DNA of 64,000 bases from Pseudomonadota bacterium (GCA_023423895.1 JAFAER010000160.1:1-64000); one strand, 5' to 3'. Positions 9,037-18,677 are shown, numbered from the stretch's first letter. Made by a program: numbers and translations. Notes: generated from the sequence alone by a model not told the origin.

Positions 9037-10235
9037 ACACGCGCTGGCTCCTGGCCGCTGGGCTCATGGCGGCGGCGTCCTCGACGCTTTTCCTGGTCGC
9101 CTGCGCCGAGGACGGCACGACCGATCCCAACCTCGCGCCGAGCGACGACTCGATCCCGACTCCGGACCCCGCGAAGGACGGGTCTTCACCCGTGGAAGCG
9201 GACGGCGAGGCGGACACGGATCCATGCCTGCCCGACGCGCTCTGTCCGAACAGCCTCTTCGATCCGGACGGGGCCGACGTGCTCGACTCGAGGGCGCGGA
9301 TCAACGCCATCCGCGCCCGCTCGGCGACCGACATCTGGGCGACGGGCGCCGCCGGCGCGATCGCGCACTTCGACGGCACGGCATGGAAGCCGTCCGTCAC
9401 GGCGACGACCGAGACGATGAACGGCCTCTGGCTCGTCGGCTCGAGCGAGGTCGCATTTGCAACGCTCACGAACGTCTACGTCCGCGGCGGCGATGCGGGC
9501 GCCGACGCCGGAGCGGCCTCGGCCGACGGCTGGCGGCGGGCACCGGCACCGACAGGACCGGCGCCGTTCGCGGCATCGTCGAAGCGCTTGACCTCGGCCT
9601 GGGCGGCGCCCAGCGCGGAGTGGCTCTGGTGCACGACGCTCGAGGGGGTGAGCGCGACGGCCACGGCCAACGGCCTCTGGAGGATGCGCGTCAGCCCGTC
9701 CACGGGCAACCTCGAGGTCCAGTCCGGATTGCCTGCGAGGGCGTGCGCCAAGCTCGGATGCCTGCAGATGACGAGCATCCACGGAGCTTCGGCGGACGAT
9801 CTCTGGGCCGTCGGACTCGGTGGCGCGGCCTTCCACATCACCGGTGCCCAGAGCGCCACGCCCGTCGTCGAGGCGTTCGACAGCCAGACCTGGGCCGAGC
9901 TCAACGGCGTCTGGGCCGCTGGTGAAAAGGACGTGTGGGCCGTGGGCGGCGGAGGCGTCATTCGCCGCTACACCGGCACGGCGTACTCCCTGGATGTCGT
10001 CGAGGACGTCCCGGCGACCGCGACGCTCAACGCGGTGTGGGGCTCGTCGGCGAACGATGTCTGGGCCGTCGGCGACGATGCGGCGGTCCTTCACTATGAC
10101 GGCACGAGCTGGTCGCGCGTGAACGTCGGCGGGCTCGGCGGTCGCCGTCCGAACCTCTACAGCGTCTGGTCGCCCGGTCCCGGAGAGGTCTGGATCGGCG
10201 GCGACGGCGTCCTTCTCTCTCCTGGAGGAAAGTGA
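9033..10235 (+). CDS. beta-propeller-like lipoprotein with WAVG repeats
   Basis: A 400-residue lipoprotein (lipobox LVAC). The start at 9033 forms an ATGA overlap with the upstream stop and places a proper signal peptide first. Repeated strands carry the motif D-[ILV]-W-A-[TV]-G followed by a Gly pair and a hydrophobic pair (DIWATGAAG, DLWAVGLGG, DVWAVGGGG, DVWAVGDDA, EVWIGGDG). They resemble Ycf48/BNR-type propeller blades. Probably an extracytoplasmic binding scaffold. It shares its architecture with the next gene, so the two may be paralogues. Confidence 0.78.
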   Translation: MNTRWLLAAGLMAAASSTLFLVACAEDGTTDPNLAPSDDSIPTPDPAKDGSSPVEADGEADTDPCLPDALCPNSLFDPDGADVLDSRARINAIRARSATDIWATGAAGAIAHFDGTAWKPSVTATTETMNGLWLVGSSEVAFATLTNVYVRGGDAGADAGAASADGWRRAPAPTGPAPFAASSKRLTSAWAAPSAEWLWCTTLEGVSATATANGLWRMRVSPSTGNLEVQSGLPARACAKLGCLQMTSIHGASADDLWAVGLGGAAFHITGAQSATPVVEAFDSQTWAELNGVWAAGEKDVWAVGGGGVIRRYTGTAYSLDVVEDVPATATLNAVWGSSANDVWAVGDDAAVLHYDGTSWSRVNVGGLGGRRPNLYSVWSPGPGEVWIGGDGVLLSPGGK

Positions 10236-11539
10236 TGAGGAGCGCGCTCTTCAAGATCGGCTGCGTATCGGTCGCGCTGTCAGCGGCGGTCGCCTGCGCG
10301 ACGTCCGAGGACTCGAACGACTCGGCCATCGCACCCGCACCCGGCGACGGCGGCGTGACGACCTTGCCCGACGCGATGGAGACGCCGGTGGATCCGGGCG
10401 ATGCCGGCGTCGATGCCGAGGCAGGCGAGGTCGACACGACCTGCAGCGCTGCGGGCTGGTGCTTGACGGAGCTACCGGACCCGTCGCTCAATCCGGGGGA
10501 GCTCGTGCCGCTTCAGAAGCACGCCTTCGCGATGGGGCACAACGAGGACCTCGGCACGAAGATCCTCGAGTGGAGCGACGCCACGCAGGCGTGGTCGTAC
10601 ATCGACGATCGCAGCCAGCACTCGATCGTTGGTAACGCGCGCAGTCTCTGGGCGCCGAACGAGAACGAAGTCTATTACTTCTTCTCCGACTATTCACCGC
10701 TCTTCGGTGAAGGTGCGTACGGCGGTTATCTCTTTCACGGGAGGCGACCGGTAGCTCCAGCCACCGCCTGGTCGTGGACGCGCGAGCGCTTCGACTGCGA
10801 CGGCGTCGCGATTCCGGAGATCCCGGGCTTCTTGCTCCCGGAGGAGCCGGAGGTCTGGGGCACCAGCAGCGGTGACGTGTACGCCCTCTCGTGCGGGGCC
10901 ATTCATCGTTCGACCGGCGGCGTCGCCGACGCGGGGGCCGGGTCGTGGACGGTCGACTACGTCGACGACGACCCGAGCTCGCGCATCGAATTCACCGGGG
11001 CGACAGGCACCGGGCCCGATGACGTCTGGTTCCTCGGCAGGAGAGGCGGGTTCTCTCCGTGCGCCGTCGTCCTCCACAAGACCGAGGCCGGCTACGAGAC
11101 GGTCGTCGACGCGATCGTGAACCCCGATGGCACGTGCGGGCAGAAGGCCGGATTGCCGAGGATCGAGGGAACCATCACCTCGCCTACGGCTCGGTCGAAC
11201 CAGCTCGTCGTCGTTGCCGGAGGACGATTGCTGAAGATCGCTCGGGACGGCGAGGGGGCCTACGCGCTCACGTACGCTGGTGTGTCGCACCTCCCAGGCT
11301 ACACGTTGGTCTCGGCTTGGGCCGATTCGGACAGCGACGCGTGGCTCGTTGGAAACAGCGGCAAAGGCATCGTCTATCGGGGGACCAACGTCTGGGGACC
11401 CGCAGGCGCTCTCGAGATCTCGACCATCGCCCTGAACGGCGCGGCGAATCAGAAAGCGCTCTACCAGGTCATTGGAACGTCGAACAAGAACCTCTGGGTC
11501 ATCGGAGCAGAACGTGCATTCCACAAGACGACTCCTTGA
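10235..11539 (+). CDS. propeller-like lipoprotein, paralogue of upstream gene
   Basis: A 434-residue lipoprotein with lipobox AVAC. The start ATG 10235 overlaps the upstream TGA by one base, with GGAGG at 10224-10228 as the ribosome binding site; GTG 10232 is an alternative. WAVG-like blades are more degenerate than in the upstream gene (SLWAPNENEVYYF, EVWGTSSGDVYAL, DVWFLGRRGG, DAWLVGNSGK, NLWVIGAERA). No enzyme motif is seen. Likely function: surface-exposed scaffold. It overlaps the RCC1-repeat gene by 26 bp. Confidence 0.75.
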   Translation: MRSALFKIGCVSVALSAAVACATSEDSNDSAIAPAPGDGGVTTLPDAMETPVDPGDAGVDAEAGEVDTTCSAAGWCLTELPDPSLNPGELVPLQKHAFAMGHNEDLGTKILEWSDATQAWSYIDDRSQHSIVGNARSLWAPNENEVYYFFSDYSPLFGEGAYGGYLFHGRRPVAPATAWSWTRERFDCDGVAIPEIPGFLLPEEPEVWGTSSGDVYALSCGAIHRSTGGVADAGAGSWTVDYVDDDPSSRIEFTGATGTGPDDVWFLGRRGGFSPCAVVLHKTEAGYETVVDAIVNPDGTCGQKAGLPRIEGTITSPTARSNQLVVVAGGRLLKIARDGEGAYALTYAGVSHLPGYTLVSAWADSDSDAWLVGNSGKGIVYRGTNVWGPAGALEISTIALNGAANQKALYQVIGTSNKNLWVIGAERAFHKTTP

Positions 11540-12869
11540 AGGACGACGTACCGGCGGATGGCTCCTCGCCGTGGTCTCGCTCGGCGTCGCGGTCGCGAGC
11601 TGCTCGAGCGACGACGACGTCGTCCTCGGTGTCGCGGGGCCTGACACCGACGTCGAAGAGGACGCTTCCGCCGGCGATGCTGGGCCCGGAGATGCATCAC
11701 AGCCCGTAGACGCGGCCCCACCGGAGGACGCGGCCAAGCCGGATACGACTCCGCTCCCGGTGGTCTGCGCCTCCACTCCGTGTGCGACGTCGCTCGACAC
11801 CACCTTCGGCGAGGGGTTCTGCGTGCTCCTCAGCGATGGCACCGTGGCGTGCTGGGGCGAGAACGCCGACGGTCAGCTCGGACGCGGCGCCGCTGCCGGC
11901 AGCGTCGACAGCGGGAACGCCGAACGCGTCCTCGATGTCACCGACGCGGTCGCGCTGGACCATACCTGCGCGCTCGACAAGCAGGGATCGATCTGGTGCT
12001 GGGGCACCGGCCCGTTCCTCCGGAGCACGACCCGCTCGACGACGAAGGAGGCCACTCCCGTGAAGCTCGCGATCGGCCCGGCGACGGCAGTGGCGATCGC
12101 CAAGCGGGGAACGACCACCGTCACCGGCACCGGGTGCGCCGTCGTCGACGGCGGCGTGACGTGCTGGGGCTCGAACGTGCACGGTCAGATCACGATTCCC
12201 GATCTCGCGGCGAGCGCGACCGCGACGTCGCCGGCGACGCCGATCGTCCTCCCGGAAGGCGCGCCCATCCGCGATCTCGTCGTCGGCAACGCGACCTTCG
12301 TCGTGCGCGAGGATGGTTCGGTCGTGAGCTGGGGGGCCTCGCCGCCGATCGGTCGGGTCTCCTCGCTGTCGCCGGATCCGCATCCCAGGTCGATGGCGCT
12401 CGCCGGCGTCTCGACGCTGACCGTCTCGACCGACAACGCATGCGCCGTCGTGGACGGGATCGTCTACTGCTGGGGCACGCCTCTCCTGGAGGGCAGCCAT
12501 CCGCGCGATCGCGCGCTTCCGGAGCCCGTCCCGCTTCCCGAGCCGATCACGCGCGTGGCGGCCACCAGCGCGGACAGCAGCTCCCGCGATCGGCCGCGTG
12601 GATGCGCGACGAGCATCACCGGAGCCGTCTACTGCTGGGGCAACAACGCGAACGGGCAGGCCGGCGACGGAACGAAGGACCATGCGACCAAACCGGTGAA
12701 GGTCAGTCTGCCCGGTCCCGCCGCCGACGTGAGGACCACCCCGCGGGCGACCTGCGCGCTCCTGACCAGCGGCAAGGTCCATTGCTGGGGCGACGACGCC
12801 CGTGGGCAGCTCGGAGGCGGAACGCTCAAGAACCCGAGCGCCCTTCCCAAGGAGGTACTCTTGCCATGA
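11514..12869 (+). CDS. RCC1-repeat lipoprotein
   Basis: About 451 residues from a GTG at 11514. This start puts a signal peptide and lipobox VASC at the N-terminus and has GGAG upstream, whereas the longer in-frame start does not look like a signal. RCC1-type blades are obvious: CWGENADGQLGRG, CWGTGPFL, CWGSNVHGQI, CWGNNANGQAGDG, CWGDDARGQLGGG. RCC1 propellers in bacteria are usually secreted binding proteins. A Cys pairs with each blade motif, suggesting disulfide stabilisation outside the cytoplasm. It overlaps the next gene by 4 bp (ATGA), with GGAGG before that start. Confidence 0.85.
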   Translation: MHSTRRLLEGRRTGGWLLAVVSLGVAVASCSSDDDVVLGVAGPDTDVEEDASAGDAGPGDASQPVDAAPPEDAAKPDTTPLPVVCASTPCATSLDTTFGEGFCVLLSDGTVACWGENADGQLGRGAAAGSVDSGNAERVLDVTDAVALDHTCALDKQGSIWCWGTGPFLRSTTRSTTKEATPVKLAIGPATAVAIAKRGTTTVTGTGCAVVDGGVTCWGSNVHGQITIPDLAASATATSPATPIVLPEGAPIRDLVVGNATFVVREDGSVVSWGASPPIGRVSSLSPDPHPRSMALAGVSTLTVSTDNACAVVDGIVYCWGTPLLEGSHPRDRALPEPVPLPEPITRVAATSADSSSRDRPRGCATSITGAVYCWGNNANGQAGDGTKDHATKPVKVSLPGPAADVRTTPRATCALLTSGKVHCWGDDARGQLGGGTLKNPSALPKEVLLP

Positions 12870-14686
12870 CGCACTTCGAGAAGACACGCACCGCGGTGGT
12901 CGCGGTCCTCGGCGTCGCGCTTGGCAGCATGTGTTTCGTCGCGTGCTCGGAGGCGCGCTCCGGGTTCCGCGACGGAAAGTCGGGTTTCGACGAGGAGACC
13001 TCTGCCGACGCCGGCGCCTGTCTTCTGCAGTGCTCGCTCGACGGGCGCTCCGTCATCCAGACCTGCACCGGCATGGTCGTCGAGACATGCTCGGCGGACC
13101 TCGCGTGCGGCGCCGGCGTTTGCCAGGAGCCGTGCGCAGCCGCGACGGCCGACAAGAGCTCGAACGGATGCGAGTTCTATCTCCAGCCGCCCCGGTTCAC
13201 GAAGGGCATCGACCAGTCCTGTTACGCCGCGTACGTGGTGAACTCGTCGAACAAGCCGGCCGAGCTGTCGCTCGAGCTCGGCGGTGAGTCCCTCGACCTT
13301 TCGAAGTCCGTCTACCGGACGAACCCCGGCGACGCCACGCTGGTCGAGCACACCGGCCCGGTCGCTCCAGGCGAGACCGTCCTCGTCTTCATCTCCGATC
13401 GGTCTCCTGACGTCTCCGCCGGCAGCGCGACCGGATCGGCGGTGTGCCCGAGGGGGATCGTGCCGGCGACCTACGCGGACGCGCTGCCCGACGGCACCGG
13501 GATCGGCACGTCCTTCCATCTCACCGCGAACGTCCCGGTGAGCCTCGCGGCGATCTACCCGTTCGGCGGAGCCAGCAGCTTCACGCCTTCGGCCACGCTC
13601 CTCTTGCCCGTCGGGACCTGGGGGACGGAGCACATCATCGTGAACGCGTGGGAGCGGATCACCTGGGAGAGGGGGTTCATGGGGAGGGGCCCTGCTGCAC
13701 AGATCGTCGCCTCCGAGGACGACACCGTGGTCAAGATCCGGCCGACGCGTGCGATCCAGAACGGCCTCGGGGTCATCGGCACCGCCAAGCAGGTCGCGAA
13801 GTCGTACCGCCTTCGCAAAGGACAGGTCCTCCAGATCAACCAGGCCGAGGAGCTTTCCGGGAGCACCGTCGTCTCGAACAAGCCGACGAGCGTCTTCGGC
13901 GGCCACGAGTGCATGTTCATCCCGTCCGCGCGCCAGGCGTGCGATATGGCGCTCCAACAGCTTCCGCCGTTTGCTCAGTGGGGATCGGAGTACGTGGGCA
14001 TTGGGTACCGCCCCCGTCTCGGCGATCCGGCGGAGCCGATGCCCTACCGCATCGTCGCGGCACGGGACGGCACGGTGCTCGACTACGATCCGGAGGTCCC
14101 GCCCGGAGCGCCTCTCACGATGTCTGCCGGCGAGGTGGCCACGTTCTGGTCCACGGTGTCGGGCGGATTCGTCGTTCGCACCCAGGACGCGGAGCACCCT
14201 ATTTATCTTTCGGCCCACATGGCCGGCGGCGGGGTGGTGGAGGAGGGCAGTGACTATCTCGGCAAGCTCGATTTCGACGGGCATGGCGATCCGGAGTTCG
14301 TGAACGTCGTTCCTGCCGGGCAGTACCTGAGCTCGTACAGCTTCTACGCCGACCCGACCTACGACGAGACGTCTCTCGTCGTCGTGAGGGCGAAGACTCG
14401 CGGCGAGTTCAAGGATGTCTGGCTCGAATGCGCAGGCAATCTGACCGGCTTTCAGCCGATCGGGACGCGCGGCGAGTACGAGTACACGCGCGTGGATCTC
14501 TCGCGACGCGGTGGTCCCGGCGATACCTTCGGCGACAGCGTCTGCCGGACGGGACTGCAGCGGATGCGGAGCGACGGGCCGTTCACGGCGACGCTCTGGG
14601 GCTGGGCGAAGTACGCCAGCTACGCCTACCCGGGCGGCATGGCGCAGCGAAAGCTCGTCGACGCGCCGCTCGATACGGTTCGATGA
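12866..14686 (+). CDS. IgGFc-binding-protein-like lipoprotein
   Basis: A 606-residue lipoprotein (lipobox FVAC). The start at 12866 is supported by GGAGG at 12851-12855 and the ATGA overlap. After a short Cys region (about 45-100) comes a large domain typical of the bacterial IgGFc_binding family (PF17517-like): ASEDDTVVKIRPT, GQVLQINQAEELSGS, FGGHECMFIP, QLPPFAQWGSEYV, MPYRIVAARDGT, PIYLSAHMAGG. Despite the name, ligands of the bacterial members are unknown; adhesion is often suggested. It is the last gene of the lipoprotein run. Confidence 0.85.
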   Translation: MTHFEKTRTAVVAVLGVALGSMCFVACSEARSGFRDGKSGFDEETSADAGACLLQCSLDGRSVIQTCTGMVVETCSADLACGAGVCQEPCAAATADKSSNGCEFYLQPPRFTKGIDQSCYAAYVVNSSNKPAELSLELGGESLDLSKSVYRTNPGDATLVEHTGPVAPGETVLVFISDRSPDVSAGSATGSAVCPRGIVPATYADALPDGTGIGTSFHLTANVPVSLAAIYPFGGASSFTPSATLLLPVGTWGTEHIIVNAWERITWERGFMGRGPAAQIVASEDDTVVKIRPTRAIQNGLGVIGTAKQVAKSYRLRKGQVLQINQAEELSGSTVVSNKPTSVFGGHECMFIPSARQACDMALQQLPPFAQWGSEYVGIGYRPRLGDPAEPMPYRIVAARDGTVLDYDPEVPPGAPLTMSAGEVATFWSTVSGGFVVRTQDAEHPIYLSAHMAGGGVVEEGSDYLGKLDFDGHGDPEFVNVVPAGQYLSSYSFYADPTYDETSLVVVRAKTRGEFKDVWLECAGNLTGFQPIGTRGEYEYTRVDLSRRGGPGDTFGDSVCRTGLQRMRSDGPFTATLWGWAKYASYAYPGGMAQRKLVDAPLDTVR

Positions 14687-14770
14687 TCGAGTGCGCAGAG
14701 ACGATGCAGAAGGGGAGTCGAACACGAGGGCGTGACCGGCGCTCCCCAACTCCAGCAGCTCCAGCGTGGC

Positions 14771-15865
14771 TCACTTCGGGAGGCGATAGACCCCCTTGGT
14801 CGTCGTCCAGTACACGTACTCTCCGTCGAGCGCGATTTGCCCGCCTGGCTGTCCGCGCTGAGCCGTCGCGATCGTCTCCGGGCCGGGCGAGCACCCGGAG
14901 ACGGGGCACCTGTAGATCTGGTCGAGGAAGTCGTCCCGCCAATAGACGTGGGAGCCGTCGCTGACGGGGTGGTTGGGAGCCATCGACGATCCGATGGTGA
15001 CCGGACTGCCACCGCATCCGCCGATGGAGCAGGAGACGACGGTCTTGCTCTGCCCGTTGACCCAGTAGGCCTTGCCCGCGTGCACCGAGACGCCGTGCGA
15101 GCCCGGACCAAGCGCCGTCGGATTGGCGCAAGGCCCCGCCGCGCAGGCGTACACGGTCGACGTCGTGGCGTTCGGCCAGACAACCTTGCCCTGATCCGCT
15201 GCGAGGCTGCGGATGAAGCCCTGGTTCGTCGCGATCGTCTCGGCGGTCGCCGTGCTGCACGTCGCGAGCGGGCAGTGGCGTATGAGACCGCTTGCCGATC
15301 CCCAGAACAGATCGACGCCGTCGCTGACGGCGCCCTTGATCTGCGTCTGGTTCGACACGACCGCGCTCGGGAGCTTGCCGCAGCCGCCGACGGCGCAGCC
15401 CTGCAGCTTCCCTCCGGCGAAGTCGCCCCAGTACACGATGCCGCCGGCGACGACGATCGACGTCGCGTAGCCGGGGCCGAGCTCGATCGGCGCGCCTCCG
15501 CAGCCTGTCTTCGGACACTGGTAGACGGTGCCGTTGCCGCTCTCGATCGCGAAGTAGACGTTCGTCGCATCGACCGTGAGCGCGGTCGCCTGGGAGAGCC
15601 CGTCGACGATCACCTCGGGCGGGCACGGGCCGTCGCACACGGTCTTCGGCTTGGGGCCGTCCGTCTTCGCGTCCGACACGTGCACGTCGGGCAAGGCGAG
15701 CGCGTCGGTGCGCGCGCCCGCGTCCTCGTCGTCCTCCACCTCTGCGTTCGGATCGCTCCCTGGAGGTCCGTCGGTTGCGACGCGGAGCTCCGCGCACGCG
15801 ATCACCGAGAGCAAGGGAACGAAGAGAAGCGTGAGTGGTGTCCGTCGCGCCGTCCACTTCATCAT
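14771..15865 (-). CDS. beta-propeller lipoprotein with Cys-paired blades
   Basis: A 364-residue lipoprotein beginning with two Met codons (15865 or 15862) and lipobox VIAC. Blades repeat the pattern V-Y-[FW] followed by a Cys-x6-Cys hairpin (VYQCPKTGCGG, LQGCAVGGCGK, IRHCPLATCST, VVSCSIGGCGG, IYRCPVSGCSP). This is a propeller seen in several myxobacterial exported proteins, here with cysteines that could staple each blade. No enzymatic motif is visible. It is convergent with the IgGFc-like gene and divergent from the signalling gene at 16107. Confidence 0.78.
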   Translation of the reverse strand: MMKWTARRTPLTLLFVPLLSVIACAELRVATDGPPGSDPNAEVEDDEDAGARTDALALPDVHVSDAKTDGPKPKTVCDGPCPPEVIVDGLSQATALTVDATNVYFAIESGNGTVYQCPKTGCGGAPIELGPGYATSIVVAGGIVYWGDFAGGKLQGCAVGGCGKLPSAVVSNQTQIKGAVSDGVDLFWGSASGLIRHCPLATCSTATAETIATNQGFIRSLAADQGKVVWPNATTSTVYACAAGPCANPTALGPGSHGVSVHAGKAYWVNGQSKTVVSCSIGGCGGSPVTIGSSMAPNHPVSDGSHVYWRDDFLDQIYRCPVSGCSPGPETIATAQRGQPGGQIALDGEYVYWTTTKGVYRLPK

Positions 15866-16106
15866 GGCTGAGCTTATCAGCAACCCGCCTGCCGCGAAGA
15901 GGCGCGACGCTATGGCGCAGTGTTGCGACGAACACGAACGCCCGCAGCTCCACGGTGGCGGCGTCGGACCCGGCGTCGGGCGGCCTCGAGTATTCGTAGG
16001 TGTGACGAATTCACGCGTTCGGCGTTTTTGCTGTTCTCTCGGCTCCGCGCGTCCCGGTACCCTTGAGTTTTGTGTCTTCACCCGATTGCAGGATTCGGAG
16101 GACTCG

Positions 16107-17267
16107 ATGAGACCACTTGAGGAGCCCAAGGGGAGCGTCCTCGTCGTCGACGATGACCCTGAGCTCGTTCGCGCGCACGAGCGTCTTCTCCTCCGTGCCG
16201 GATACGTGGTCGAAACGGCAGCGGACGGAGCCCAGGCGGTCGAGCGCATCAAGGCCGGAAACCTCGATGCCGTCATCAGCGATATCTCGATGCCAGGCAT
16301 GGACGGCCTCGCCCTCCTGAAAGCGGTGCGCGAGGTCGATCTCGACTTGCCGATTCTTCTCGTCACGGCGGAGCCGAGCGTCAGCACCGCAGCAGAGGCC
16401 GTGCATCACGGCGCCTTTCGCTATTTGATCAAGCCCGTCGCGTCGGACATGCTCGTTCGCGAGACTCAACGCGCCGTCCGTCTCTACGGATGGACGAAGC
16501 TGCGGCGCGCGGCGCACCACGACCTCGGTGGTGATGTTCTGCCAGGCGGTGACCGAGCCGCGCTTCATGCCAGCCTCGGACGTGCGCTTGCCGGCATGTG
16601 GATGGCGTATCAGCCCATCGTCTCCGTCACCGAGCGCAAGGTCGTCGCCTTCGAGGCGCTCATGCGGACGAGCGAACCCTCGCTGCCGTTTCCCGGCGCC
16701 GTCCTCCGTGCCGCCGAACGTCTCGATCGTTGCGAGGACGTCGGGAGGAGGGTGCGGGAGCTCGTGAGCGAGACGCTTGCGGCCTCTCCCGATGTCGACG
16801 TGTTCATCAACCTCCATGCCCGCGACCTCCTGGACGAGACCCTCTACGCGTCGAGCGCGCCGCTCACATCGCATGCTCGCCGCGTCGTCCTCGAGATCAC
16901 GGAGCGCGCTACCGTCGACGAGATCGTCGACCTGAGAGATCGAGTGGCGCGCCTGCGCGAGCTCGGATTCCGAATCGCGATCGACGACCTGGGCGCGGGA
17001 TTCGCAGGGCTGGCCAGCTTTGCGCAGCTCGAGCCCGACATCGTCAAGATCGACATGTCGCTCACGCGCGACGTCCATCGGCTGCCCATCAAGCAAAAGC
17101 TCATGGCATCGATCGCGTCCGTCTGTCGTGACCTCGGCATCGTGATGGTGGTCGAGGGCGTCGAGACGGCCGAGGAACGGAACACCGTCGTCGAGCTCGG
17201 CTGCTCGGTCCTTCAGGGGTATCTGTTCGCGCGTCCGGGGAAGGCGTTCCCTGGCGTGGAGTGGTGA
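16107..17267 (+). CDS. response regulator with EAL (c-di-GMP phosphodiesterase) output
   Basis: A 386-residue protein. The receiver domain (about 9-125) has the acidic pocket VVDDD, phospho-acceptor Asp 59 (ISDISMPGMDG) and Lys 109. The EAL domain (about 155-380) retains EAL at 183-185, Asn in FINLHARD, ITE at 264-266, DDLGAG at 293-298, KID at 314-316 and EGVE at 350-353. The metal-binding and catalytic positions therefore look intact, and it probably hydrolyses c-di-GMP under phosphorylation control. It is the first of three same-strand regulators, with the next gene only a few bases away. Confidence 0.92.
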   Translation: MRPLEEPKGSVLVVDDDPELVRAHERLLLRAGYVVETAADGAQAVERIKAGNLDAVISDISMPGMDGLALLKAVREVDLDLPILLVTAEPSVSTAAEAVHHGAFRYLIKPVASDMLVRETQRAVRLYGWTKLRRAAHHDLGGDVLPGGDRAALHASLGRALAGMWMAYQPIVSVTERKVVAFEALMRTSEPSLPFPGAVLRAAERLDRCEDVGRRVRELVSETLAASPDVDVFINLHARDLLDETLYASSAPLTSHARRVVLEITERATVDEIVDLRDRVARLRELGFRIAIDDLGAGFAGLASFAQLEPDIVKIDMSLTRDVHRLPIKQKLMASIASVCRDLGIVMVVEGVETAEERNTVVELGCSVLQGYLFARPGKAFPGVEW

Positions 17268-17272
17268 GGCCC

Positions 17273-17668
17273 ATGGCCAATCGCAACGCTCGCGACACGA
17301 TCCTCGTCATCGACGACGAACCGGAGACCCGCCGGAGCATCGTTCGGTTCTTGGCAACTCGCTTCGTCGAGTACGAGACGATCGAGGCAGGGGACGGAGA
17401 CGAAGCTTTGGCGCAACTCTCCGACCGATTGGCCTTGGCCATCTGCGACGTCAACATGCCGAACACGAACGGGTTCGAGTTCTGCCGCAAGCTCCGCGCG
17501 GATCAAACCTACGAACGGTACGCCCAGCTTCCGGTCGTCCTTTTGACCTCACGCGACACGGAGGACGACTATCTCGAAGGCCTCGATGTGGGGACTACGC
17601 TCTACGTGACGAAGCCGTTCGACTCCGAGCGTCTTCAGCGCGCCGTGTCCACGGTGCTCGGCGAATAG
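17273..17668 (+). CDS. single-domain response regulator
   Basis: About 131 residues, one receiver domain and nothing else: VIDDEP acidic pocket, phospho-acceptor Asp 59 in ICDVNMPN, the conserved Thr/Ser in LLTSRD and Lys in YVTKPFD. It has no output domain, so it probably acts as a phosphate shuttle or by protein contact. An alternative GTG at 17261 would overlap the upstream EAL gene. It sits between the EAL and HD-GYP regulators, so it may connect the nearby kinases to both. Confidence 0.9.
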   Translation: MANRNARDTILVIDDEPETRRSIVRFLATRFVEYETIEAGDGDEALAQLSDRLALAICDVNMPNTNGFEFCRKLRADQTYERYAQLPVVLLTSRDTEDDYLEGLDVGTTLYVTKPFDSERLQRAVSTVLGE

Positions 17669-17684
17669 CGGCCCATCGAGGACC

Positions 17685-18677
17685 ATGCAGAACCTCATTG
17701 CTGGGAAACACGTCGTCTGCCTCGACGATGACGAGCAGATGCTTCGTACTCTGGAACGAACGCTCGCCTCCGCCGGCTTTCGCGTCACGGTGACATCGGC
17801 CCCTAAGGAAGCGCTGGCTCTGGTGCTCCGGGAGCCGGTCGACGCGCTCGTCTGCGATCTCCTCATGCCGGAGATGGGAGGCGACGTCGTTCTGGCCATG
17901 GCCGCGCAGGCAGCTCCGCGCACGGCGAGGATACTGCTGACGAGCCAGACGGACTTCACTCGTGTCACCGCGGTGAGCGTGCCGTACGCCGTGCACGGCT
18001 TCGTCGGGAAGAGCGATCTCTCGACCCGGCTCGTTCCAATCTTGAGAGAGCTCCTCAGCGGGCGCCTGGAGATGGACGAGGCGGCGTTGGCCGACGACGC
18101 GCGCCGGCTCGCACGCTCGATCGTCAGCGCGCTGGCCCGCCCCCAGTACGAGACCGCCGAGCACTGCGAGCGCGTGGCGGCGTGGTCACGACGGCTCGCG
18201 TCCGAGCTTCAACTCTCGCCGGCACGACAGCTCGACGTCGAGCTCGGCGCGCTCCTGCACGACATCGGCCAGATCGACGTTCGTGATGCCGTGTTCCTCA
18301 AGCCTGGCCGACTCGACGAGCTGGACTGGAACGAGATCCATTCCCATCCCGAGCGCGGCGCAGCTCTCCTATCCGAATTGCCGCCGCTGCGGCGAGCGAT
18401 TCCCATCGTGCGGTGCCATCACGAGCGCTGTGACGGCCGCGGGTATCCTCGTCGACTCGCGCGCGCGGCCATTCCGATCGAGGCGCGCATCTTCCACATC
18501 GCCGACACCTACGAGTCGATCGTTCGTGGAGGTCCCTACCGCAAGCCACGCAGCGATCAGCACGCGCGCGAAGAGATTGCCGCGAATGTAGGCTCTCAGT
18601 TCGATGCGGAGGTCCACGAGGCCTTCTTCCGGATCCCGCCGGAGGAATGGGTGGCGCTGGGACACTCAGGGCGCTGA
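17685..18677 (+). CDS. response regulator with HD-GYP domain
   Basis: A 330-residue RpfG-like protein. Receiver about 8-125 with Asp 58 (VCDLLMPEMGG) and Lys 109. HD-GYP domain about 145-320: LLHDIGQIDV (His 192, Asp 193), HSHPERG, HHERCDGRGYP and HIADTYESI. HD-GYP enzymes hydrolyse c-di-GMP with a bi- or trinuclear metal site. Two positions differ from consensus: HDIGK reads HDIGQ and HHERWDG reads HHERCDG, so activity is less certain than for the EAL protein upstream. Its 3' end overlaps the end of the convergent kinase gene by 12 bp. Confidence 0.9.
   Translation: MQNLIAGKHVVCLDDDEQMLRTLERTLASAGFRVTVTSAPKEALALVLREPVDALVCDLLMPEMGGDVVLAMAAQAAPRTARILLTSQTDFTRVTAVSVPYAVHGFVGKSDLSTRLVPILRELLSGRLEMDEAALADDARRLARSIVSALARPQYETAEHCERVAAWSRRLASELQLSPARQLDVELGALLHDIGQIDVRDAVFLKPGRLDELDWNEIHSHPERGAALLSELPPLRRAIPIVRCHHERCDGRGYPRRLARAAIPIEARIFHIADTYESIVRGGPYRKPRSDQHAREEIAANVGSQFDAEVHEAFFRIPPEEWVALGHSGR

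Noticed and set aside
12629..14749. A 706-residue open frame on the minus strand opposite the IgGFc-like and RCC1 genes
   Set aside because: Arg/Asp/Val-rich composition with no family motifs; it is an antisense shadow of clearly coding plus-strand genes with signal peptides and coupled starts.
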